Positions 1 to 8,641 of a stretch of DNA of 64,000 nucleotides are shown here, piece by piece (position 1 is the first letter of the stretch; each line of letters opens with the position of its first letter). Where the stretch lies: NCBI RefSeq assembly GCF_026676115.1, contig NZ_JAPONB010000007.1, positions 62,001 to 126,000 on the forward strand, read 5' to 3'. The DNA comes from Salinimicrobium sp. TH3 (GTDB lineage: Bacteria; Bacteroidota; Bacteroidia; Flavobacteriales; Flavobacteriaceae). The notes below the pieces were generated by a model. That model ran no database searches. It saw nothing but the letters and a program-made list of their open reading frames with translations, and was not told where the DNA came from. A program made the position numbers and the translations under genes.

Positions 1-729
1 GAGTGACTTTTTTCATATTATTATAGTTGGTATTGGATAAAGATATGAAAATGGGGGATTAGTTAATTGGTGAATTGGGGATTGGATAATCGATATCCAA
101 AAAGCACGATTTCCAGGCCAAAATTCACAATCTACCAATAGAACAAAGCCTAAAGGCTAAGCTCATAGCAAACAGGCATAGCTCCTAATAAAAAATTGCT
201 AACTAATTACTGCGCACTGCGAACTACTTTTCCCGGCTCCCTTTAGGGTAAGGGGTAAACCATCAAAAGACACCAGCTGTTGGCACGGACCTGTGATCCG
301 GGACGATTATCAAAATTAGGAAAGATGGAGATGTTCTACATCCAGGGGGGAGATTGCTTCAGTTGCCTTTTCGGCTCCTTCGTAAAGACGTAAAGATGCT
401 AAACAGTTGAAAAAAAACTGCCAACTAATCACTGCGCACTGCGAACTACTTTTCCCGATTCCCTTAAGGGCCAGGGCAAAACGGGAAAGGCGCAGCCACT
501 ACAAAACGCCAACAGCTAAAAGCCAACAGCCAATAGTTTAAAAATTGATGAGATCTCTCGTCGCTCCCTCTTTCTCACGAAAGAAAAAGCTCTGTCGAGA
601 TGACAACAAAAGTGGCAACCGGCAACAGATAAAACTCGCAACCGGCAACCGGCAACAATTAAACACCTGCAACCTGCAACTAAGAACAACCTTGAACTTT
701 AAACCTTAAACCCACAACGGCCGCAGGCC
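1..729. repeat. Repeat-rich intergenic region, no gene
   Basis: No convincing gene is seen. Two near-identical direct repeats of about 60 bp lie at about 200-260 and 422-481; each has a ctgcgcactgcgaactac core followed by a short CCCTTTAGGG-like palindrome. An inverted, diverged copy of the GTCATCCCGACAG element (family A, mainly at 4.1-5.6 kb) lies at about 541-605. GCAACCGGCAACC-type units run from about 616 to 690. The left edge shows no open frame entering from outside. Confidence 0.7.
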
Positions 730-1485
730 CTAAAGCGCTTTCACACTCATACCTCCATCAGCCACTATATTCTGTCCGGTAATGAAGGATGATCTGTCCA
801 TGGCCAAAAATGCTATTATCGAAGCAATTTCTTCGGGTTCTGCAATGCGGTGGAGAGGTGTGCGACGCAGGATCATCTCCTTACGTTCGCCTTGAAGAAC
901 TGAATCTGTAAGCGGAGTTCTTGTATACCAGGGTGAAACAGCGTTTACTCTAATGTGATCTCTGGCCCATTCAACAGCTAAACTTCTGGTTTGCTGCAGG
1001 AGTCCGGCTTTAGCCATGGCGTAAGGAGTACCTGTACCCACATCCTGGGTCGCAGCAGCCGATGCTATGTTGATGATCTTCCCATTTTTGGATTTCACTA
1101 GTTGTGGGTAAAGTTCCCGGGCCAGCAGAAACGGCGAGATTAGATTGGTCTCCAATACCTGCCGGTGTTCATCTTCTGAAATTTCAGTAGCTTTCTTCCG
1201 AATGTTGATCCCGGCGTTATTTACCAGAATGGTCACCGCTTTCCAGTTGTTATCTACCCAGGTCGAGATCTTTTGGCGGCCTTCAGCTTTTGTGACATCG
1301 GCAACTATTCCTTTTACTTTGTATCCGTCCGAAGTGAATTTATCTTCTACCTTAAGAATATCATCTGCATTCCTGGCGGTAAACAGAACTTCTGCACCCA
1401 ATTTTAAAAATTCCAGTACAGTCGCACGCCCAATTCCTTTGGAGCCGCCGGTAATGACAGCCGTTTGTCCTTTTAAGTTCCACAT
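730..1485 (-). CDS. SDR family NAD(P)-dependent oxidoreductase
   Basis: Classical short-chain dehydrogenase of 251 aa, the usual length. The cofactor-binding TGGSKGIG motif is at residues 12-19, NNAG at 89-92, the catalytic Ser at about 142 and the YAMAK active-site motif at Y155/K159. The C terminus has the usual ITGQN-VADGG segment. The overall pattern resembles the tropinone-reductase-like / 3-oxoacyl-ACP-reductase-like SDR group, but the substrate cannot be read from sequence. It is probably cytosolic, with no signal peptide. It stands alone on the minus strand, with repeat DNA downstream and a short AT-rich gap separating it from the four-helix-bundle gene upstream. Confidence 0.9.
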   Translation of the reverse strand: MWNLKGQTAVITGGSKGIGRATVLEFLKLGAEVLFTARNADDILKVEDKFTSDGYKVKGIVADVTKAEGRQKISTWVDNNWKAVTILVNNAGINIRKKATEISEDEHRQVLETNLISPFLLARELYPQLVKSKNGKIINIASAAATQDVGTGTPYAMAKAGLLQQTRSLAVEWARDHIRVNAVSPWYTRTPLTDSVLQGERKEMILRRTPLHRIAEPEEIASIIAFLAMDRSSFITGQNIVADGGMSVKAL

Positions 1486-1568
1486 GTTTTTGTTATTAGT
1501 TAATTAGTGATTGGTTAATTGGGAAATGTTTATTTTTTCATTTCTAATTCGTTAATTCTAATATTAAA

Positions 1569-1946
1569 TTACTGCTTTTCCTCGGCTTGTCTCCTAAGAT
1601 ATTTAATGTATCCATTGATTAATTTTATACAAGACTCAGTTTGGAGACGGACGTATTGTAGTTTTTCATCTGAGATATAATCCCATGCCTTTGCTTCAAG
1701 AGAGTGGTCCAGGATTTCTGCTATTGAGCCCCGGGCATTAAAAAGAAATTTTATGTTTTCTTTGTAATGATATCTACCCCATCCTTCTGCTATGTTAGCT
1801 GTTGCTGATCTAGAAGCTCGCAATAGTTGAGAATATAATTCAAATCGCTCCGTTTTTGGTAAAGAAGGGAGAATTTTTTCTTTAATGTAAATTTTAAGTT
1901 CATTACAAACCTGCCAACATTGAAGGTTTTCAAAATTCTCTGCCAT
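1569..1946 (-). CDS. Four-helix bundle protein (23S rRNA IVS family)
   Basis: 125 aa, matching the length and pattern of the S23/IVS-type four-helix-bundle family: an N-terminal LQCWQVCNELKIYIKE-like helix, a central SRSATANIAEGWGRY motif (about residues 46-60), and an FLFNARGSIAEILDHS helix (about 67-82). Members were first found in intervening sequences of 23S rRNA genes, but in Bacteroidetes they are usually free-standing, as here, where no rRNA is visible. The function is unknown; a nucleic-acid or protein scaffold role is only a guess. It is flanked by aattggttaattgg-type and CTAATCC-type simple repeats, the usual setting of this family in flavobacteria. Confidence 0.88.
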   Translation of the reverse strand: MAENFENLQCWQVCNELKIYIKEKILPSLPKTERFELYSQLLRASRSATANIAEGWGRYHYKENIKFLFNARGSIAEILDHSLEAKAWDYISDEKLQYVRLQTESCIKLINGYIKYLRRQAEEKQ

Positions 1947-2047
1947 CTTCTTTTTAGTTAATTGATTAATTAGAGTTAGAGAGTGGAGAGGTTTTTTATT
2001 TTCCCTAATCCCTGAAATTGGTTAATCAGTTAATTGGTTTTTTAATT

Positions 2048-2093
2048 TTCCTAATCCCTAATCCCTAATCCCTAATCCCTAATCCCTAATCCC
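2048..2093. repeat. CTAATCC heptanucleotide tandem repeat
   Basis: About six uninterrupted copies of the 7-mer CTAATCC occur between the four-helix-bundle gene and the next small gene. The minus strand reads GGGATTA repeated, so runs of three G recur every 7 bases. That is a canonical G-quadruplex pattern and resembles telomeric GGGTTA repeats. A single diverged unit also occurs near 2010. Confidence 0.9.
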
Positions 2094-2130
2094 AGTCCTC
2101 AACTCCTATTTTCTAGTACTCGAACTTTTT

Positions 2131-2235
2131 AAAAAAGGAGAGGCCGCTCCAAATATGAATAAGAAATGAGAGATCACTCTAAAATAGAGGATTCAGAAAT
2201 TCTTTTTCATATTTACCGGGGCGGCCTCTTATTCT
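2131..2235 (-). terminator. Long inverted repeat, candidate terminator
   Basis: Arms at about 2139-2159 and 2207-2230 are complementary: AGAGGCCGC pairs with GCGGCCTCT, continued by AAATATGA against TCATATTT. They enclose about 50 nt that hold a smaller hairpin. Read on the minus strand the structure follows the stop of the 51-aa membrane protein gene and is followed by a T run (2131-2136 as A on plus), as in an intrinsic terminator. It is longer than a typical terminator and could alternatively be a structured RNA or a mobile palindrome. Confidence 0.55.
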
Positions 2236-2255
2236 TTGGGCTGCAAATAGTCGAT

Positions 2256-2411
2256 TTACAGGCTCCTTCCCGTTAGTAATTTATAAATGATCAGGATCAC
2301 TGCAATTACGATCAGGATGTGGATAATACTACCAAGATCTGGAAAGGCGAAGTAGCCTATCAACCATCCAATGATCAGTAAAACGATAATAAGCCAAACT
2401 AAATCTCTCAT
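2256..2411 (-). CDS. Small two-helix membrane protein (lmo0937/DUF5670-like)
   Basis: Short 51-aa frame from ATG at 2411 to TAA at 2256. It encodes MRDLVWLIIVLLIIGWLIG, then a YFAFPDLGS turn and a second hydrophobic helix ending IIYKLLTGRSL. The two hydrophobic segments, the glycine/proline turn and the length match the lmo0937-family (DUF5670) of tiny bacterial membrane proteins, often stress-associated; the precise role is unknown. A strong inverted repeat follows its stop codon, supporting a separate monocistronic transcript. Confidence 0.82.
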   Translation of the reverse strand: MRDLVWLIIVLLIIGWLIGYFAFPDLGSIIHILIVIAVILIIYKLLTGRSL

Positions 2412-2732
2412 AGTTCATAATTTGTGCAACCTTGTGGCTGCTGGTTAGATATAATGGTTGTATGCATTATTAATCTGTGAATTTTTAATTAGTTTCTAAC
2501 AGATTATTTATTAAATGTACAAAAGCTTTCATTCCTTGGTTTGACTTTAACGGAGGTTTAACCCTTCCAAAGTATTAAGGTTTGAGGAATAAAGATTAAT
2601 ATATAATACGGTAAGTGAGCGGGAACAACCTGTGACCTGAAATATTTTCTGCAACCCGTAACTTTTAACTCGCAACAGCTGCCGGGCAACAGTAAACTCG
2701 CAACCGGAAAAAATTGTATTTTCGCAGGCAAC
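2412..2732. other. Intergenic gap upstream of kmo
   Basis: About 320 bp without a convincing gene. The short minus-strand frames here have no recognisable domain and are partly made of GCAAC-type repeat DNA (about 2645-2705). The right end carries a possible -7 box for kmo. Confidence 0.5.
2717..2724 (+). promoter_or_regulatory. Possible -7 box upstream of kmo
   Basis: TATTTTCG matches the Bacteroidetes -7 consensus TAnnTTTG with one mismatch. It lies 8 bp before the kmo ATG, which would give a very short leader. No clear -33 TTG was found. Confidence 0.3.
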
Positions 2733-4079
2733 ATGCAGCACACAAAAAATATTGCCATAGTCGGCACCGGCCTTGTCGGTTCTTTACTTGCCCTTCACCT
2801 TAAGCAAAAAGGACATTCTGTAACCGTTTTCGACCGCCGCCCCGATGTGCGTAGGGTTGAATTCTCGGGCCGCTCCATTAATCTTGCCATGTCTAACCGC
2901 GGCTGGAAAGCTTTGCGCGAAGCCGGTATTGAGGAGGAGGTGAGGAAACTTGCTATTCCGCTGTACCGTCGTGCCATGCATGTAAACAGTAGCCCTGTGT
3001 ATTTTCAGAATTATGGAAAGGAAGGGGAGGCGATTTACTCGATTTCCCGCGGAGTTTTAAACCGAAAGATGATCGATCTCGCAGAAGCTGCCGGGGCCGA
3101 ATTTCGTTTTGAAGAGAAGGTATGGGATGTGGATCTAACGCAAGCCAGGCTCTATACGGGAGAATCTGAAAAAGGGGAGTGGCAGGAGTACAATTTTGAT
3201 CTTATTTTTGGGGCCGATGGTGCTTTCTCACGGGTGCGCCACAAGATGCAACGACAAAGCAGGTTCAACTATTCCCAGAATTTCATTGATGTGGGCTATA
3301 AGGAACTGCGTATTCCGGCCAATCCCGATGGTTCACACAAGCTCGATAAAAATTCTTTTCATATATGGCCCCGTGGCAAGTTTATGTTGATCGCCATGCC
3401 CAATCTTGATGGGAGTTTTACCTGCACTTTGTTCCTGCCTTTTGAAGGGGAGCATTCCTTTGAAAGTCTCACTAACGAAGCTAAAGCCGAGAGTTTTTTT
3501 ACAGAGTTCTTTCCCGATATCAAGGACGAGATCTCCAATCTTACCCGGGACTTTTTTAAAAATCCTACCAGCGCCCTGGTGACGGTAAAATGCTATCCCT
3601 GGACCTATTATGACAAAATAGCCCTAGTGGGGGATGCCGCTCATGCCATAGTTCCTTTTTACGGGCAGGGAATGAATGCCGGCTTTGAAGATATTTCTGA
3701 ACTCAGCCGCCTTGAAACTGACTTTGGGGACGACTGGGAAAAGATCTTTGCACAATACCAGGCATTGCGGAAGCCGAACGCCGATGCCATTGCCGAACTC
3801 AGTTACCGGAATTTTCTTGAAATGAGTAGTAAAACTGCCGATCTCGACTTTTTACTTCGGAAGAAGATCGAAAAGAAATTTGCCGCCAAACATCCTGAAC
3901 AATGGATTCCTGTATATTCCAGGGTCACATTTTCTGAAGCACCCTATGCTGAAGCTTTAAAAACCGGCGACCGGCAGGCTGCTATAATGGATAAAATAAT
4001 GCAACTTCCCAAAATAGAAGAAAAATGGGAATCGGCTGAAGTGGAGCAAAAGATCCTGGAGTTGCTTAAAGGAAGTTAG
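2733..4079 (+). CDS. kmo: Kynurenine 3-monooxygenase
   Basis: FAD-dependent aromatic hydroxylase, 448 aa, typical length. It converts L-kynurenine to 3-hydroxykynurenine using NADPH and O2 in tryptophan degradation. The dinucleotide-binding GTGLVG motif is at residues 11-16, followed by an FDRRPD segment. A family-typical SINLAMSNRGW stretch is near residues 48-58, and the second FAD motif GDAAHAIVPFYGQGMN is at about 300-315. Partner genes of the pathway (kynureninase, tryptophan 2,3-dioxygenase) are not adjacent. The ATG at 2733 is supported by the family-typical N terminus. The gene is isolated between repeat-filled gaps. Confidence 0.95.
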   Translation: MQHTKNIAIVGTGLVGSLLALHLKQKGHSVTVFDRRPDVRRVEFSGRSINLAMSNRGWKALREAGIEEEVRKLAIPLYRRAMHVNSSPVYFQNYGKEGEAIYSISRGVLNRKMIDLAEAAGAEFRFEEKVWDVDLTQARLYTGESEKGEWQEYNFDLIFGADGAFSRVRHKMQRQSRFNYSQNFIDVGYKELRIPANPDGSHKLDKNSFHIWPRGKFMLIAMPNLDGSFTCTLFLPFEGEHSFESLTNEAKAESFFTEFFPDIKDEISNLTRDFFKNPTSALVTVKCYPWTYYDKIALVGDAAHAIVPFYGQGMNAGFEDISELSRLETDFGDDWEKIFAQYQALRKPNADAIAELSYRNFLEMSSKTADLDFLLRKKIEKKFAAKHPEQWIPVYSRVTFSEAPYAEALKTGDRQAAIMDKIMQLPKIEEKWESAEVEQKILELLKGS

Positions 4080-6060
4080 ACTTAAGATTTACGAAGGCCG
4101 AAGTTTCATATGCCATCCCGACAGAACTTCCTGACCGGCAGGGAAGGAAGTGACGAGGGATCTCAATTTTTTAATGTGAAAAATTTCCTGCAAGAATTAC
4201 CTTCTAAAAATGCCATTTCAGAGACTCACTTTTAAGGACATTTTACTGACCAAAGATTTCTCAGTCGCTGAAAAAGCTCCTTCGAAATGACAACAAACCT
4301 GAAAACAGCCCTCCTTTGCTAAAGCTTCGGAGGACAGGCACCAGTCAACCTGCAACAGTTTGGAACTTGCAACACGCAACACGCAACCCGCACCTCGCAC
4401 CTCGCAACATTTTGAAAATATAATGGATAAACCTTCCACAGTACTACCTCGCGCAAATGCACTTTTCAGCACCTCTTCCTGTCCACTGTTCTCCACCCTC
4501 CGTCTACGAAAAAGAGGTTTCTCACTCGCTAAAAAAGCTCCTTAGAAATGAGACCCCTTTGTCATCCCGACAGAACTTCCTGACCGGCAGAGAAGGAAGT
4601 GACGAGGGATCTCAATTTTTTAATGGGAAAAATTTCCTGCAAGAATTACCTTCTAAAAGTGTCATTTTCAGCACCTCTTCCTGTCCACTGTCCTCCACCC
4701 TCCACCCTCCGTCCACAGAAAAGAGATTTCTCAGTCGCTGAAAAACTCCTTCGAAATGACATCCGTTTGTCATCCCGACAGAACTTCCTGACCGGCAGGG
4801 AAGGAAGTGATCAGGGATCTCACTTTTCTTCCTATCCACTGTTCTCCACCCTCCGTCCACTAAGAAAAGATTTGTTAGTCGCTAAAAAAGCTCCTTTGAA
4901 ATGACACCCCTTTGTCATCCCGACAGAACCTCCTGACCGGCAGGGAAGGAGGTGACGAGGGATCTCATGATTTTAGGTACATAAGCTAAGACATATCTAC
5001 CTTACGTCTAAATTCACCTGTTAATTTCCCCTGTCCCGTAGGGACCAAAGATCGGTGAAAATAAACGAGCAAGGAAAAAGAGTCCTGTAGAGACGACAGG
5101 GATGTTTCCAACTTACTGCAAGAATTACCTTCTAAAAGTGTCATTTTCAGCGCCTCTTCCTGTCCACTGTCCTCCACCCTCCGTCCACAAAAAAGAGATT
5201 TCTCAGTCTCGGGAAATGCTCCTTCGAAATGACACCCGTTTGTCATCCCGACAGAACTTCCTGACCGGCAGGGAAGGAAGTGACGAGGGATCTTATGATT
5301 CTACGTACAAAAGCTAAGCTCACATCTACCTTACTTCTAATTTCCCCTGTCCCGTAGGGACAAAAGATCGGTAAAAATAAAATAGCTAGTAATAAAGTAG
5401 TCCCGTAGGGACGACAGATATCCCTTTCAGCATTACCTTCTTAAAATGCACTTTTAAGATCTCTTCAATTTACTTTTCCCTGCCCTTTGTACACTGTCCA
5501 CTAAGAAAAGATTTCTCAGTCGCTAAAAAAGCTCCTTTGAAATGACACCCGTTTGTCATCCCGACAGAACTTCCTGACCGACAGGGAAGGAAGTGACGAG
5601 GGATCTCACTTTTCTATTTCTATAACCTAAATTCAATATTCCAGTTCTACCTTCACCTGCTAATTTCGCCTGTCCCGTAGCGACGACAGATATCCCTTTC
5701 AGCATTACCTTCTTAAAATGCCACTTTTAAGATCTCTTCAATTTACTGTTCTCTGCCCTCTGTACACTGTCCACTAAGAAAAGATTTCTCAGTCGCTAAA
5801 AAAGCTCCTTCGAAATGACAACGAATTTGGATAGGGCCCTCCTTCGTTTTAGCTTCGGAGAACCCGAAATCGGCAACCGGCAACAGTTTCCAACTTGCAA
5901 CCCGCAGCTCGCAACCCGTACCTCGCAACATTTTGAAATATTCGGGATAATACCTTCCGCAGCAAACCTCTCAATAATGCCATTTTGGAAAGGTCTTCAG
6001 AAAAAAATCTACATTTAATAAATTTTTTTGCAACGCGACAGGAATATTGTCGTCTTTAAA
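4080..6060. repeat. Two-kb intergenic mosaic of repeats, no gene
   Basis: Open frames here exist on both strands but consist of repeat DNA. Six copies of the family A core (GTCATCCCGACAG...GACGAGGGATCTCA) start near 4114, 4563, 4771, 4916, 5244 and 5557. Each is followed at variable distance by a partner module ending gatttctcagtcgctgaaaa...ttcgaaatgac. A longer direct repeat links about 4274-4425 with 5810-5945: an AAATGACAAC start, a gcttcgga block, then GCAACCCGCAAC units ending caacattttgaaa. Short tccactgtcc units and cccgtaggga palindromes (about 5035, 5350, 5400, 5680) fill the rest. Confidence 0.85.
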
Positions 6061-6633
6061 GTGAAACCCAACCAAACTGAAGTTATTTTGATACAACATC
6101 AATTAATAGAGGCTTGCAAACAGAACGACCGCAGGGCGCAGCTTAAGCTCTATAACAAGTATTGCGACGGCATGTATTACGTTGCCCAGAGGTTTATCAA
6201 CGATCCGTTTGAAGCTGAGGATGCCATGCAGGAGGCTTTTATCAAAGCCTTCGAGAAACTGGCGCAATTCACCGGAGAGGTGTCGTTTGGAGCCTGGCTT
6301 AAAAGAATCGTTATCAATAAGTGTCTCGATAAGCTAAAGGCCAGGAAGTTGGAGCTGGTAGCGATCAATGAACAGATCCTTGGAACTGTTGAGGAAGAGG
6401 AGAACTGGAATGTTGATGACGGTGTCGGACTCGAAGAGGTGAAAAAAGCCATGGAGGAACTGCCCGAAAAATACCGCTATCCTCTCATGTTGTATCTCAT
6501 TGAAGGTTATGATCACGAAGAAATTGCAGATATACTGAATATTTCTCAGGTGGCCTCCAGAACACTGGTTCACCGCGGAAAGAAGAAATTACAGGAAGAA
6601 CTTAAAGAAAAAAGACATGGCACAGGATATTAG
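6061..6633 (+). CDS. RNA polymerase ECF-type sigma-70 factor
   Basis: Extracytoplasmic-function sigma factor of about 190 aa. Region 2 is seen as FEAEDAMQEAFIKAF with the following SFGAWLKRIVINKCLDKLK. Region 4 is seen as LPEKYRYPLMLYLIEGYDHEEIADILNIS, a helix-turn-helix for -35 recognition. The frame is open to a TTG at 6028, but the GTG at 6061 gives the more family-like N terminus; both are possible. The stop overlaps the next gene by 17 bp, and that gene has anti-sigma features, which suggests co-regulation. Targets are unknown; the operon's own third gene is a likely one. Confidence 0.9.
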   Translation: MKPNQTEVILIQHQLIEACKQNDRRAQLKLYNKYCDGMYYVAQRFINDPFEAEDAMQEAFIKAFEKLAQFTGEVSFGAWLKRIVINKCLDKLKARKLELVAINEQILGTVEEEENWNVDDGVGLEEVKKAMEELPEKYRYPLMLYLIEGYDHEEIADILNISQVASRTLVHRGKKKLQEELKEKRHGTGY

Positions 6634-7240
6634 AAAGATGTTACAGGAAGACAGAACCTTGCCTTCCAGGCCTCCAAAAGGACATCAAAAGAGATTTGAG
6701 GCAAGACTGGAAGAAAACTTCCCGCAGGAAAAAAATGACAAATCTTCAAACAGGAATTTCTTCTTCCTTAAGATAGCCGCTGTGTTCATAGTGGTATTGG
6801 GAATTGGATTCTTCTTTCTTAACCAAAACGACAGCTTTAACGGCAGCCAGGTAACCGACGCTCCTGTTGAGGTACAAACTAAAAGCGACAATGACAGCGA
6901 TATCCCGGTGACCAAAGAGTATCAATTAAGCGATGTTTCGCCCGAATATAAAAAGATCGAGAACTTTTACCTGGCGAGCTTAAATATGGAACTGGCAAAA
7001 CTGGATGTTAACGATTCTAACAAGGTGCTGGTGGATTCTTTTATGAAGCAGTTATCGGGCCTCGACCAGGAATATAAAAAATTAAATGCCGAAATAAATG
7101 AAACCGGACTAACAGAAAGCAGTGTGGAGGCTTTGATCTCCAACCTGCAATTAAGACTTGAATTGCTAAACAAATTGAAGAATAAAATTAAAGATATCAA
7201 TCAATCTAAAAAACAGGAAAATGAAAACTACAGGGCTTAA
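6617..7240 (+). CDS. Putative anti-sigma factor, single-pass membrane protein
   Basis: 207 aa. A basic, cytosolic N-terminal part of about 47 residues (MAQDIRKML...RNFFF) precedes one transmembrane segment, IAAVFIVVLGIGFFFL (about 53-68). An acidic linker and a helical, coiled-coil-like outer domain (about 100-200) follow, rich in Lys, Glu and Leu. No zinc-binding HxxxCxxC anti-sigma motif is visible. The topology and the 17-bp overlap with the sigma gene suggest an anti-sigma role by analogy with other flavobacterial sigma operons. It overlaps the downstream gene by 20 bp. Confidence 0.65.
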   Translation: MAQDIRKMLQEDRTLPSRPPKGHQKRFEARLEENFPQEKNDKSSNRNFFFLKIAAVFIVVLGIGFFFLNQNDSFNGSQVTDAPVEVQTKSDNDSDIPVTKEYQLSDVSPEYKKIENFYLASLNMELAKLDVNDSNKVLVDSFMKQLSGLDQEYKKLNAEINETGLTESSVEALISNLQLRLELLNKLKNKIKDINQSKKQENENYRA

Positions 7241-8618
7241 AACCGCGATTATAGCACTGCTCTGCGCGGCTCCTATGCTGGCGCAGACAAGCAAACTGGA
7301 TAAAACTTTTAAAACCAACAAGGACGTTACTGTGAATATTGATGCCCGCCATACGCTGGTGAATGTTGAGTATTGGGATAAAAATGAAGTTCGGGTATCG
7401 GCTCATCTTGAAGGAGGGGAAGGGAACAACACCAAAGCTCTTCAAAACTGGAGGCTGGATGTGGATGGATCGGCATCGGAGGTGAAGATAAATTCGGCCG
7501 CAGCACCGGGCGGGCCGGGGGATTTTAATATGGCTGCACTGCAGGCTCCCCTTGCAAAACTGCCGGAGATGATTGCCCCGCTAACCGAAATGATCGGGCC
7601 TATGCTGGAAGGTATTGCAGATCATCCTTTACCACCAGAATTTTATGCCAGCATGGGAGAGATCCACTTTGATTATGAGCAGTATCAAAAAGATGGTGAG
7701 AAATATATGGAGCAGTTTGAGAAAAAGATAGAGAAGAATTTCGGTAAGGATTTCGAAAAGGCGATGGAAGACTGGGCCCAGAAATTTGAAAGAGATTCTG
7801 CTCTTCGAAAAAAGCAGGAGATGAAAATGGAGGCCTGGAGTAAGGATTTTGAGAAAAAAATGGAAGCCTGGGGCGAAAGCTTTGGAAAAGATATGGAAAA
7901 ATGGGGTGAAGAATTTGGAAAGGAGATGGAGACCTGGGCCGCCAATGTAGAAAAGCAGGCAAAGGAGCAAAAAGGTAATTCCAACTCAAATATTATTTTT
8001 CTTAAGGAAGGAAATTCTGAAAAGAAAGTATTGAAGGTGAGAATGCCCCGAAATGGACAATTAAAGCTAAACGTGCGTCATGGAGAGGTGCAGCTTGGAG
8101 GAACTACCAACAACCTTCGAGGGGAAGTATCTCATTCTAAATTCAGTGCCGGGGAAATTGCGGGGAGGAATACTAATTTCAAATTGGCCTATACACCTGT
8201 AATGATCAAGAACTGGAAGTACGGAGTTCTTAACGCGGCTTATGTGCAGGACCTTAGGATCGAAAAAGCCGAAAGCCTTAAGCTTGAATCCAATTCAAGC
8301 AATGTGCATCTTAAAGAGCTGGGTGAAACAGGAATTCTTGCCGGGACTTTTGGGGAGCTTAGGATAGATAAGGTATCGCCTGGTTTTAAGAATTTGGATA
8401 TCACTCTTGAGAATTCAGACCTTGTGCTGGATCTTCCCGAGAGCTCTTTCAATTTCACATATAATGGAACCAACAGCGAAGTAGAATATCCAAAAGGGTT
8501 GAAGCTAACATCCAGCAAATCCTATGACAATCAAAAGTTAAAAGGTTATAACGGCAGCCAAAATGCCGGTGCTTCAATAAATATTCAGGTAAGATTTAGC
8601 GATGTTGTTTTGAAGTAG
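7221..8618 (+). CDS. Exported DUF4097-like protein with 11-residue Trp repeats
   Basis: 465 aa with a Sec signal peptide (LKTAIIALLCAAPMLAQ, cleavage about residue 21). The N-terminal part reads DVTVNIDARHTLVNVEYWDKNEVRV, and the C-terminal half (about 275-465) has alternating short strands, both typical of DUF4097/adhesin-like beta-helix proteins. Between them lies a highly charged helical insert (about 150-255) containing four consecutive 11-residue units of the form ME-x-W-(G/S)-x-x-F-(E/G)-K-x at residues 203-246. It is the third gene of the sigma/anti-sigma operon and is likely an envelope protein controlled by it. Its molecular function is unknown. Confidence 0.75.
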   Translation: MKTTGLKTAIIALLCAAPMLAQTSKLDKTFKTNKDVTVNIDARHTLVNVEYWDKNEVRVSAHLEGGEGNNTKALQNWRLDVDGSASEVKINSAAAPGGPGDFNMAALQAPLAKLPEMIAPLTEMIGPMLEGIADHPLPPEFYASMGEIHFDYEQYQKDGEKYMEQFEKKIEKNFGKDFEKAMEDWAQKFERDSALRKKQEMKMEAWSKDFEKKMEAWGESFGKDMEKWGEEFGKEMETWAANVEKQAKEQKGNSNSNIIFLKEGNSEKKVLKVRMPRNGQLKLNVRHGEVQLGGTTNNLRGEVSHSKFSAGEIAGRNTNFKLAYTPVMIKNWKYGVLNAAYVQDLRIEKAESLKLESNSSNVHLKELGETGILAGTFGELRIDKVSPGFKNLDITLENSDLVLDLPESSFNFTYNGTNSEVEYPKGLKLTSSKSYDNQKLKGYNGSQNAGASINIQVRFSDVVLK

Positions 8619-8641
8619 CATATTTTTGGACAAAAAAGTAA

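Noticed and set aside
1569-1946. Four-helix-bundle gene as evidence for a nearby 23S rRNA gene
   Set aside because: No rRNA sequence was seen around it; free-standing members of this family are common in Bacteroidetes.
4218-5317. Several open frames of 60-100 codons on both strands
   Set aside because: They are encoded by the repeat families, overlap one another on opposite strands, and show no domain or sensible hydropathy.
4114-5608. Regular repeats that might suggest a CRISPR array
   Set aside because: Units are longer than CRISPR repeats, spacing is irregular (145-450 bp), the intervening DNA is itself repeated, and no cas gene is near.
7600-7989. Antisense frames up to 129 codons opposite the exported repeat protein
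   Set aside because: They arise from the codon bias of the Lys/Glu/Trp-rich repeats; the sense frame has a signal peptide and family features.
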